DNA from: Candidatus Woesearchaeota archaeon
GTDB taxonomy: Archaea; Nanobdellota; Nanobdellia; Woesearchaeales; SKGA01
Assembly: GCA_016926395.1 (NCBI GenBank)
Contig: JAFGOT010000031.1
Coordinates: forward strand, 1-46,986
Length of the DNA stretch: 46,986 nt
Direction of reading: 5' to 3'
The notes under the pieces are model-generated. The model had not been told where the DNA came from, made no database searches, and was given only the letters and a program-made list of their open reading frames with translations. Each line of letters begins with the position of its first letter. The first letter of the stretch is position 1. A program made the translations under genes and the position numbers. Below, piece by piece: positions 8,648-16,939 of this stretch.

Positions 8648-9316
8648 ATGTGTATGAACGTACCCAAGTTAAGTTCCGATTTATTATTTTCTGTTGATTC
8701 TGTTGTTAAGTGGGTTGAAGAAGTTATTCCAAGAACGCGTCTTGATAGAGATGGAATTCTTAAAATGGGAAATTTATCTGTTTCGCAGTTGCATGACTTT
8801 GGTAAAACTCATTATATGGGTGCTTGTGTTGATCCTGTCTTTCTTGCAATGTATGCTTTATCACAAAATGCTGTTAATGGTAATTACAAATCTAATTTAG
8901 TCTTAGAAATTCTTTTACATAAACCTAAAACTGAAGCTGTAAAACAAGATAAATATAATAATCCTCAACCACACGTTGCTTTAGAATTTTTGTTTGAAAA
9001 TGAAGTTTATTCTCTTGACTTTGCTTCTAGAAATTTGGTTGTTCTAAAAAAAGGTTATTATTCAACCAACCAACCTGATCAAGTGACTTCTTTAAACGTT
9101 CACCGAATTAATGGTTTAAATTTTGATAAATCTTTTATTGAGAATATTTCTCCAAAAGCTCATGCGTTAGGTGTTCCTTTTGATGCAAACCGTTATTTGC
9201 ATATTTTAGCGGACCTTAATGAAGAACCTCATGGTAGTGTTAATTTTGAACGTTTCAAAAATGAAGTTGGGGGAAAAATCAAATACGAATTGAATTATAA
9301 TTCTTTATCTAATTAG
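8648..9316 (+). CDS. Hypothetical protein, possibly transglutaminase/papain-like fold
   Basis: ORF with promoter; GACVDPVFLAMYAL followed later by HVALEFLFENEVYSLDFA resembles the Cys...His-(14 residues)-Asp arrangement of transglutaminase-like proteins. Confidence 0.6.
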   Translation: MCMNVPKLSSDLLFSVDSVVKWVEEVIPRTRLDRDGILKMGNLSVSQLHDFGKTHYMGACVDPVFLAMYALSQNAVNGNYKSNLVLEILLHKPKTEAVKQDKYNNPQPHVALEFLFENEVYSLDFASRNLVVLKKGYYSTNQPDQVTSLNVHRINGLNFDKSFIENISPKAHALGVPFDANRYLHILADLNEEPHGSVNFERFKNEVGGKIKYELNYNSLSN

Positions 9317-9345
9317 ATATATTTATTAAGTGTATTTCTTGATTT

Positions 9346-10218
9346 TTGTTTATGAGTTGGGTTTTGTTTGCTTTATTATCTGCTATGTTTTTTTCTCTTA
9401 GAGATATTTTGTCAAAACATATGTTAAAACGACATGACTCTATAGTTATTTTGTTTAATGCTGCATTTTTAGTTACTTTGCTTACTGCAATCATTTTTTA
9501 TAATTCTATTTCGTTTGTCCTTCCTGGAAAAATTCTTGGAGTTCTCTTTGTCAAGTCTGTTCTTGTTGCACTTGGTTGGTATTTTTTACTTGAAGCGTAT
9601 AAACATCTTGACATTTCAACTGCTGCTCCTCTTCTAAATTTGAGTTCAATAATTTTACTTGTTTTGGGAATTGTTTTTTTAGGCGAAACCTTAGATGGTT
9701 TGCAAGTTGTTGGTTTTATTGTATTAATATTAGGTGCTTATGCTTTGGAGTTAAAATCATTAAATAATTTTTGGGAACCTATTTCCCTTTTCAAGCAAAA
9801 ATCTGTTATTTTTATTTTTCTATCTCTTTTAAGTTTAAGTTTCAGTGCAGTTCTTGACAAAATTTTGTCCTGGCAAATTCTTCCTCAAACAATTATTTTT
9901 TACAATGGATTTGTAATTGCCCTAATTGCTTTCATTGTTATTTTGGCTAAACGAGACATTCCTGACTTTGTCTCTGTATTGCGTGAATCTCCTTGGCATG
10001 TTCTTTTTATGGGGGTTGCTAATATACTAAGTGATGTGACTTATTTTTTAGCTGTGGTAACTCCTGGTGCATTAATTACCTTAATTATTCCTCTAAAAAG
10101 ATTATCGACTGTATTTACAACTATGGCGGGTGGTCATTTGTTTAAAGAAGAAAGAATTTTTTACAAAGGAGTTATTAGTTTATTTATGGTTGGTGGTGTA
10201 TTGCTTTTAGTACTTTAG
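9346..10218 (+). CDS. EamA/DMT family transporter
   Basis: About 10 TM segments in two repeats, DMT-like patterns (LNLSSIILLVLGIVFLGETL). Confidence 0.85.
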   Translation: MFMSWVLFALLSAMFFSLRDILSKHMLKRHDSIVILFNAAFLVTLLTAIIFYNSISFVLPGKILGVLFVKSVLVALGWYFLLEAYKHLDISTAAPLLNLSSIILLVLGIVFLGETLDGLQVVGFIVLILGAYALELKSLNNFWEPISLFKQKSVIFIFLSLLSLSFSAVLDKILSWQILPQTIIFYNGFVIALIAFIVILAKRDIPDFVSVLRESPWHVLFMGVANILSDVTYFLAVVTPGALITLIIPLKRLSTVFTTMAGGHLFKEERIFYKGVISLFMVGGVLLLVL

Positions 10219-11502
10219 AAATTTTGTTATTAGTTCCTTATGATTTACTTCTGGGTGGAATTGGACGCCAAACCAGTTTGGTTTATTTGTGAATTCAATT
10301 GCTGCAATACCTTCTTTAGTTGCAAGTGTTGCTTTTATTTCTTTAATGTTTGGGGGAATTGATCGAACACCATTTTGATGCAAGAAATAACATTCTTTTC
10401 CATCAAAGCCTTCTGTAAATTCTGATTCGTTTAATTCTTCAACAACAACGGGACCGATTTCAGTAAATGAATCAAGTTCGATTTCGTTTTCTTCAGTAAA
10501 TATCATTAGTTCCATTCCCGCACAAATACCGAGAATTTTTTTATCATTTGTTAATATTTTTTTAATTTTATTTTTATATTCTAAAAATTTATTATCTTGA
10601 TATGCTGTACCTGTAATTATTATTTTTGATTGAGCTTCAGTTCCATCAATCTCACTTACTTGTTTTATTGTGTATGTTATGCCTTCATTTTTTATTATGT
10701 TGGTTATTGGTCTAATAAATTCTAATTCATATAATTTTAGTTTAGAATCAATCGTGCTTATTATTAAAACATCTTCGCCATTATTTTTTATTTTTTTATG
10801 CTGGTACTCTTTCTCATTTTTTTCTTTTTCAATAAATTCTGCTTTTTTTATGTCGTAAGTTCCTGAGTAGTTTTCATACTCTATTTCTGATTCCAAAACG
10901 TTGATTCTTTTTTTGAATAGAGGGCAGTCAAGAACCATTGTTTCTATTTCTCCTCCCTCGCCTGCTGGATTGATTTGAAATTTTTTATTATATTCAACTA
11001 ATTTAGAAATTGTTTCTTTGTTAATTTTTTTACCAAGCCATTCTTTTTCAAACGGATATGCAAACACTCCACCAATTATAACTTCAAAACCATTTTCTAT
11101 TAATTCATTTAATAATTCAACTTGATCTTGTTGCCATAATGGATTAAAACAATATAAATCTAATTCACTACAAATTTTTTGTACTCGACTTGCTTGGTAT
11201 TGACTTCCAACAGCTCCTGTAACAACTCCTTTTATGTTGTATTTTTCTTTGGCTTCTTTTATTGCATCAACCAATTCCTCTAATTCTTTTTCTTTCTCAC
11301 CTTCTGTTATTCTAGTGATTAAAGGTAAGTTCATCGATTCTGCTTGCAATGATACTAAGTTTATATTCGGAGTGTGATACATGTAGCTTTCTTTATTTTT
11401 TGATTTAATTGTTATTGCACAAACTACTTTATCTGTTTGATTTGCGAGGTATGTTGCATAGATGGAATCTTTTCCTCCACTAAGTAAAATAGCAAGTTTC
11501 AT
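10207..11502 (-). CDS. dph6: Diphthine-ammonia ligase-like ATPase (Dph6) fused to a C-terminal class I glutamine amidotransferase
   Basis: N-terminal MKLAILLSGGKDSIYATYLA PP-loop and NPAGEGGEIETMVLDCPLF of Dph6; C-terminal ILGICAGMEL nucleophile elbow and FGVQFHPE of class I GATases. Start at 11502 (MKLAILL). Confidence 0.9.
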   Translation of the reverse strand: MKLAILLSGGKDSIYATYLANQTDKVVCAITIKSKNKESYMYHTPNINLVSLQAESMNLPLITRITEGEKEKELEELVDAIKEAKEKYNIKGVVTGAVGSQYQASRVQKICSELDLYCFNPLWQQDQVELLNELIENGFEVIIGGVFAYPFEKEWLGKKINKETISKLVEYNKKFQINPAGEGGEIETMVLDCPLFKKRINVLESEIEYENYSGTYDIKKAEFIEKEKNEKEYQHKKIKNNGEDVLIISTIDSKLKLYELEFIRPITNIIKNEGITYTIKQVSEIDGTEAQSKIIITGTAYQDNKFLEYKNKIKKILTNDKKILGICAGMELMIFTEENEIELDSFTEIGPVVVEELNESEFTEGFDGKECYFLHQNGVRSIPPNIKEIKATLATKEGIAAIEFTNKPNWFGVQFHPEVNHKELITKFLKY

Positions 11503-11651
11503 TTTTCTTTTTTTTAAACTGAACATTGATTAAGTTCAATGCTTCATATTTTTTTTCTAAAACCTTTATTTATTTATAAATGTGGCTTTTAAAACCCTCT
11601 AACAAGCGAAATCTTTAAATAAGCTACCTCTCTAAGTCTATGTATAAACAG

Positions 11652-11665
11652 CGCGTAGATACGCG
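11652..11665 (+). promoter_or_regulatory. 5'-leader hairpin CGCGTA-GA-TACGCG upstream of the histone-fold gene
   Basis: Perfect 6-bp stem followed by GTGAGGTGT Shine-Dalgarno-like sequence and ATG at 11684. Confidence 0.5.
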
Positions 11666-11683
11666 TTTTGTGAGGTGTATATT

Positions 11684-11854
11684 ATGGCAGACCTATTAGT
11701 AGTAAAAGCAAAAATTAAAGATGTTATTGGCGATTATAATGTTGCTGGGGATTTCGCAGAAGAACTAGATAAAATTGTTCGAGAAAATGTTGCTAAAGCT
11801 GTAAAAAGAGCTGAAGCTAACGGCCGAAGAACAGTAATGGCTAAAGATCTCTAA
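11684..11854 (+). CDS. Small histone-fold protein (DUF1931-like), 56 aa
   Basis: Manual translation MADLLVVKAKIKDVIGDYNVAGDFAEELDKIVRENVAKAVKRAEANGRRTVMAKDL; ends with the archaeal histone-fold signature ANGRRTVMAKDL. Below the ORF-track size cut-off. Confidence 0.85.
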   Translation: MADLLVVKAKIKDVIGDYNVAGDFAEELDKIVRENVAKAVKRAEANGRRTVMAKDL

Positions 11855-11883
11855 GACCTATAGTTAGGTCTATTTTTATTTTT
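11854..11883 (+). terminator. Hairpin plus T-rich tract
   Basis: AGACCTA-TAGT-TAGGTCT followed by ATTTTTATTTTTTATTTTG, directly after the histone-fold stop. Confidence 0.55.
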
Positions 11884-12230
11884 TATTTTGTTTTACATAA
11901 CATTTCTATCTTCAATTTCTAATTAAAGTTCAGTTTGTTCTTACTTTGCCTTGTAGTTCTTAGTTGTTCTTTTATTTTCAAAAAATTGTTTTTGTAACTT
12001 CATTTTTTTTGTAATTGTCTTTGCTTATTGGTGATTGCTGTTTGCTAAAAACTTCTTAACAATAACTTTTTTTACTCGCACTTTTTTATGTTTTTTACCT
12101 TCAACTATATTCTACAATGTATTAATGCGAAGAATATATTTTGCATTGTAATAGTGTTTATATATGTGAATTTCCAAAGTTAGATTAGTTGTGAAAAGTG
12201 TCGTAAGACGACGCGTGTGGTGTGAAAAAA

Positions 12231-12314
12231 ATGACTCAAATAAGCTATAATGCAAAATCAAAAAGTAAATCTTTAAACTCTTTTTTTAGTGACGAAGAGG
12301 AGTTCGAAGAATAA
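12231..12314 (+). CDS. Putative 27-aa microprotein with acidic C-terminus
   Basis: MTQISYNAKSKSKSLNSFFSDEEEFEE; upstream TATA-like GTTTATATATG (12156..12166), leader hairpin GTCGT-AAG-ACGAC (12200..12212), GGTG motif, and a downstream hairpin (12326..12363). Confidence 0.5.
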   Translation: MTQISYNAKSKSKSLNSFFSDEEEFEE

Positions 12315-12325
12315 TTATTTTCCTT

Positions 12326-12363
12326 GAAGATGCTTTTTACTTCTTCGGTTAAATGGCATCTTC
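12326..12363 (+). terminator. Hairpin GAAGATGC/GCATCTTC followed by a pyrimidine-rich tract
   Basis: 8-bp perfect stem, then TCCCCTCTCTTTCTTT. Confidence 0.4.
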
Positions 12364-12480
12364 TCCCCTCTCTTTCTTTAATAAATTCATTTTAACTTGT
12401 TTCTACGAATAATCCTTAGCAAAGCTTTAAAAGGGTTAGTTGGTTTTTGTCTAATATAATAATTAACAAGAGTTGATATT

Positions 12481-13044
12481 ATGGCTGAAAACGTAGAAAA
12501 TGGAAATTTAGTACAAGTACATTACACTGGCACTTTTGATGATGGAACTGTTTTTGATTCCTCTGATGGTAAAGATCCTCTTGAAGTTCTAGCAGGAACT
12601 GGAATGTTAATCAAGGGTTTTGATGATGCTTTAATTGGTATGAAAGATGGTGAAGAAAAAGAAATTACTATCGCACCAGCTGATGCATATGGTGAACCAA
12701 ATGATATGTTGATTCAAAAAATTCCTCGATCAGAATTGAGTGATGAGATTACTCCTGAAGTTGGCATGGTTCTTGGTGTTAAAGCACCTACTGGTCAAGT
12801 GTTTCCCGCAACTATTACTGAAGTAACTGATGCAGAGATTGTTCTTGATGCTAATCATCCTTTAGCAGGCAAAACATTACATTTCAAACTGTCTATGGTT
12901 TCTCACCGAGAACCTACTGAAGAGGATATGGCCAAATTTGCACCTCAAGGACATTCTTGTGGTGATGGTGATTCTTGTGGTTGTGAAGAAGGAGATTCTT
13001 GTGGCGATTCTTGTGGTTGTGGACACGACCATGATCATGAGTAA
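12481..13044 (+). CDS. slyD: FKBP-type peptidyl-prolyl isomerase, SlyD-like, with Cys/His-rich metal-binding tail
   Basis: VHYTGTFDDGTVFDSS, AYGEPN, NHPLAGKTLHF motifs; C-terminal HSCGDGDSCGCEEGDSCGDSCGCGHDHDHE. Confidence 0.92.
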   Translation: MAENVENGNLVQVHYTGTFDDGTVFDSSDGKDPLEVLAGTGMLIKGFDDALIGMKDGEEKEITIAPADAYGEPNDMLIQKIPRSELSDEITPEVGMVLGVKAPTGQVFPATITEVTDAEIVLDANHPLAGKTLHFKLSMVSHREPTEEDMAKFAPQGHSCGDGDSCGCEEGDSCGDSCGCGHDHDHE

Positions 13045-13082
13045 ATTTTTTTCTTTATTTTTTTCTTTTAAGTGTGAATAAT

Positions 13083-13442
13083 ATGACTCAACTTGTTGCA
13101 ATTCTTGGAACTGGAAAAGGCTCTTGGGCTCACGTTTCTAAACTTGTGCGTCAAGGAGAGTTTGAAGAAGTTGTTCTTATCACGAATAATTTTGGTAAAG
13201 AAAAATTTTCTCTTGATGCTGATACTTCATTTATCGTGGTTGATTTTGAACAGCCAATTCATGTTCTTTTAGACACTTTCTTAAAAGAATTAAGACCTAA
13301 ACTTAAAGGGACTGAAGTTGCTTTAAATATGGTTAGTGGTTCAGGTAATGAACACATGGCCTTACTTTCTGCCCTGTTAAAATTAGGGATGGCGATTCGT
13401 CTTGTTGTTGCGGGTACCGCAAACCAATTTGATGAACTTTAG
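13083..13442 (+). CDS. Small Rossmann-like protein, possibly standalone CARF-like
   Basis: Beta-alpha pattern and LNMVSGSGNEHMALLSALLKLGMAIRLVV resembling the CARF GGT-M-like ligand loop region; no effector domain. Confidence 0.5.
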   Translation: MTQLVAILGTGKGSWAHVSKLVRQGEFEEVVLITNNFGKEKFSLDADTSFIVVDFEQPIHVLLDTFLKELRPKLKGTEVALNMVSGSGNEHMALLSALLKLGMAIRLVVAGTANQFDEL

Positions 13443-13541
13443 ATTCACTTCTTATTTTAGTGAATTCTTATTTTTTCAAAACTTTTTTATTATTTTCTTC
13501 TTCTAGATTTCTGTAGTGACTAAAAAAAGCAAACAAGTTTC

Positions 13542-15149
13542 TTGTCTCTTGGTGATTTTTTTAATCCCTTATATTATAACACTGTGCGTCATTTTTCTTT
13601 ATTTTCAGCAGGAACAATTGCTGGTTTTCTATCAACTGGTTCTTTAGCTTCAGGAATAAGTGTTGGTTTATCTTCTTATATTATGAGTCTTAGTATGGGT
13701 CCCTCAAAAAAAGCAGTTCAACATTTTTATGATAAACATATTAATCAAAATAAACATCCCAATTTTAAAGTTCCAAAGAGAAAGTTTTCTTCAAAATCTT
13801 TAACTTATGGTTCTTTATTCGCTGCTGCAGGGATTTTAGGTGGTTCTATTGTTCATCCTACTTTTTTTAATATTATAAAAGAATCTGGTTTAAATTTTTC
13901 TTCCTTAGATTCTGATCAGATTATTGCACTTAAAGAATTTGGAAAGATTGCTTTAACAACTACACCAATACTTTTCTCTACTGGTTTATTTTTTGGAGAT
14001 TCTCTGAATTATATAAAATCAGAAATTTCTTTTGATAAATTAGTAAAATCAACTCTTTCTTTAAACCCTGATAAGAGGTTAGAACTTATTATTTCAAATG
14101 TGGATAATAATGTTGCAGGCTCGTCATCGCATTTAATTTCTGAATTATATAATCAAGGAAGGGCGAATGAAGCTTTAAGTTACTTTTTAGAATATTCTGT
14201 TATACAAAATAGCTTTGATTCAAAAATATCAAATCCTTTAGCGTTAGCCACTCCTTTAATTCTAGATGGTAAAAAATTTCCTTTAAAATTTTGTTTAGCT
14301 AATGCTATAAGTGAATCTTTGCCTGTTGAATATGTTGATGGTTTGGTTGAAAAAATAATTGATGAATCAATTCAAAAAGAAGACACTCCTGCTCTTGCAT
14401 TATCTGGTTTTTATTTAGAAAATAAAAAAGATATTACTTCTCAAAAAGTTTGGGAAGAAGTTGGATTGCAGTTAAGTCAAAACAAAAACTTAGAAAGTAA
14501 GTTATTCGCCAAGGGGACGTCTCAAATAGAATCTATTAATTTGTCCGGAAATAATGTTGATATTATTAAATCAACCCTTCTTAGAAAAATACGACCTCTT
14601 AATGATGCGTCTTTATCTGACGCGCAGGATGAAAAAATTCTAAACAACACAGCCTATTCTAAATTTATTTCTGATTCCTCTCTTGATATTCCTTTACTTT
14701 TATACACTGGAAAATTAAACAATTCAGTTTATTCTTTACTCAGACTCAATCGATCTTCTTCTCTTTTTGAAGTTGCTAAAACTAATCCTAATTTATTTAA
14801 TGATATTTTAGTTGGTTTAGAAACTCAAACAAAAAAGATAAATTCTGTTTATGAGGACGCTTTTCTTTCAAAAGAAATTGTCTTTAGCGAAATTGATTAT
14901 TCAAATAGATTTAATCGTCAAGAAAATACTTTTGGAAAAGATAAATTTAGTATTTATTTAGCAAAAAAACTTCTTGAAAGAATAGAATTAACTGCGCATG
15001 ATGTTGATTTTTTGAAACCTTCTATTGATAATCTTCCAGAGCAGTGGTTATATGATAAAGAAAAAGGGGTCTTTTCTAGATTAGATTTCGAAAATAAGGG
15101 AAGACGGCGTTCAATGGAGGATCGAGTTAATTCTTCTTTATGGGTTTAG
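13542..15149 (+). CDS. Hypothetical protein with hydrophobic N-terminal region (TTG start), ending in TAG with an in-frame continuation
   Basis: 535-codon ORF; the frame continues after TAG as GSFPNNLLLDSFAFQ... to 15464. Confidence 0.6.
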   Translation: MSLGDFFNPLYYNTVRHFSLFSAGTIAGFLSTGSLASGISVGLSSYIMSLSMGPSKKAVQHFYDKHINQNKHPNFKVPKRKFSSKSLTYGSLFAAAGILGGSIVHPTFFNIIKESGLNFSSLDSDQIIALKEFGKIALTTTPILFSTGLFFGDSLNYIKSEISFDKLVKSTLSLNPDKRLELIISNVDNNVAGSSSHLISELYNQGRANEALSYFLEYSVIQNSFDSKISNPLALATPLILDGKKFPLKFCLANAISESLPVEYVDGLVEKIIDESIQKEDTPALALSGFYLENKKDITSQKVWEEVGLQLSQNKNLESKLFAKGTSQIESINLSGNNVDIIKSTLLRKIRPLNDASLSDAQDEKILNNTAYSKFISDSSLDIPLLLYTGKLNNSVYSLLRLNRSSSLFEVAKTNPNLFNDILVGLETQTKKINSVYEDAFLSKEIVFSEIDYSNRFNRQENTFGKDKFSIYLAKKLLERIELTAHDVDFLKPSIDNLPEQWLYDKEKGVFSRLDFENKGRRRSMEDRVNSSLWV

Positions 15150-15167
15150 GGGTCTTTCCCCAATAAT

Positions 15168-15464
15168 TTGTTGTTAGATTCTTTTGCGTTTCAAATAAAT
15201 GAATTTTGTGAACAAACTAATGTTGATGTTGATTTAGCGTCGAAATACTTTTTAGATGTTTTATTTGAACGAAGAAATCATTTAGTTAATACTTGGATAA
15301 ATAGGAAATCATCCTCGATATTTATTCCTTATCTTCTAAATGTTGCCGATTTAGCAAGTTCTTCATTAGGTAAATTTGTTGATGACAAATCTTATCTTTC
15401 CTCTCAAAGACAACAATCTAATGACTTGTATGCTCTCTTTAACGCTCGAAAAAACAGAAATTAG
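15168..15464 (+). CDS. Hypothetical protein, or the continuation of the preceding ORF past an in-frame TAG
   Basis: 98-codon ORF in the same frame as 13542..15149; only a TTG start and no obvious Shine-Dalgarno sequence. Confidence 0.45.
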   Translation: MLLDSFAFQINEFCEQTNVDVDLASKYFLDVLFERRNHLVNTWINRKSSSIFIPYLLNVADLASSSLGKFVDDKSYLSSQRQQSNDLYALFNARKNRN

Positions 15465-15533
15465 CCTCTAGTATGGATTTTACTACAAAAAGTATGGTAA
15501 AGTATAAAAAGCGCAATTGTTTTAGAGCTTTAT

Positions 15534-15797
15534 ATGGGTGATTTCGACAGTATTATGGATATCCAACGAAATATGGCTAATCGAGTAGCTAGAGAGAGTG
15601 CCATGGATAAATCACTTAAGCTTCTTCAAATAATTCAATCTCTTGTTGATGCTAAAACTGGACGTGTTGCTAAAGAATTAATTTTTATCGAAGCAACTAG
15701 TGAAGGGATGCTTCAGGCAGAAAGTGAAGTTCTTCTAAGAGAATTAATTAGAAATCGTTCCGTTAGTGAAGATGATTCTGATATAGTTCTTTTTTGA
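15534..15797 (+). CDS. Hypothetical protein, 87 aa
   Basis: ORF with TATA-like TATAAAAAGCG upstream. Confidence 0.55.
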   Translation: MGDFDSIMDIQRNMANRVARESAMDKSLKLLQIIQSLVDAKTGRVAKELIFIEATSEGMLQAESEVLLRELIRNRSVSEDDSDIVLF

Positions 15798-15805
15798 TAT
15801 TTTTT

Positions 15806-16936
15806 TTATTCTAAATTTTTACATGCTTTAACAACTTCTTTGTATGGTGCTGTTGTTTTTATTGCTGTTTGATTTGTAGCACTAGTTACGACTTTAAATC
15901 CTTTTTTTATCAATTCATTTTTTATTTCTTGCATTCCCTTTGATCTAAATTTGTGGGCGTATGCAACATTGTGCGTGTCATAATAACCCACTATTTCTTG
16001 AAGTATCAATTCATCTTTGATTCTATTAAGTATTGATTTTCCTTCTTTTGGAATGTTTTCATCAAATATTAATTTATTAATTATTTTTTTGTCATTTAAT
16101 GGTCCACTATACATCGGTCCCGTAGGGATTATTTCTTCTTTACATTCAGGACAATGTGTGTGTTTATTTTCGTCACTAAATTGATAACTGCATTTTTTAC
16201 AGTGGTGGTGGTATGTGTTTAATTTTTCGAAAGCTTGACTTGCTTTATCTTTTGATTTGCTAACTTTGAAAAATATTCTGTAGTAATGTTCAAAATGATA
16301 TGAAAATATTGGTTCTAAATATTTTTCATTGTGAAGTCCCATTAATTGAACTTTTCTAATAAGTATTCTCATTCCTATTTCGTGTTTTTGTGGACAAACT
16401 ATGCTGTTTGCAAAGTATTTTCTTTGACATGTTTTAGGATATGTTCCTGCTAATGCTGCTGTATCTGTTGCGCTAATTCCTAAAACTCCTTTTCTTGATA
16501 TATATCTTATGCTGCTGTCAAGCAAGAAGTTTGGGCTGCCAAAGGGGTCTATATCAATATAATCATAACCAAATATTTCTGTTAAGAATTTATTTCCTTC
16601 AAGATTGTATATTTTTATTTTTTCATCTTTTAATTTAATATTATTAAGTTTTAGGTTTTCTTTAACGTACTCTATTGCTTTAGAATCAATATCATTAACA
16701 TAGATTTGATTTACAAATTGAGGGATTTCTTTTAGCATTCTTATTGCTCGTACACCCGTTCCTGCTAGTGGGAGTGCAATTCTTATGTTTTCGTTTTCAA
16801 TTGCTCTGATTATTGCTATTGTAAAATCTCTATTAAGTCTCATCTTAGGATTATAAAATGCTTCAAGTCCTTTGCTAACTATTTCTGCTTCATCAATTAA
16901 AACTTTGGCTTTTCCTTCGACTATTTCTTTTTTCAT
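15806..16936 (-). CDS. trm1: tRNA (guanine26-N2)-dimethyltransferase
   Basis: IALPLAGTGVRAIRMLKE, YDYIDIDPFGSPNFLLDSS, LGISATDTAALAGTYPKTCQRKY, C-terminal zinc cysteines. Confidence 0.95.
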   Translation of the reverse strand: MKKEIVEGKAKVLIDEAEIVSKGLEAFYNPKMRLNRDFTIAIIRAIENENIRIALPLAGTGVRAIRMLKEIPQFVNQIYVNDIDSKAIEYVKENLKLNNIKLKDEKIKIYNLEGNKFLTEIFGYDYIDIDPFGSPNFLLDSSIRYISRKGVLGISATDTAALAGTYPKTCQRKYFANSIVCPQKHEIGMRILIRKVQLMGLHNEKYLEPIFSYHFEHYYRIFFKVSKSKDKASQAFEKLNTYHHHCKKCSYQFSDENKHTHCPECKEEIIPTGPMYSGPLNDKKIINKLIFDENIPKEGKSILNRIKDELILQEIVGYYDTHNVAYAHKFRSKGMQEIKNELIKKGFKVVTSATNQTAIKTTAPYKEVVKACKNLE

Positions 16937-16939
16937 TAT

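Noticed and set aside
6847-15149. Genome-wide amber (TAG) reassignment, e.g. pyrrolysine
   Set aside because: About a dozen well-supported genes in the window end naturally with TAG at expected C-termini; kept only as a local hypothesis for two ORFs.
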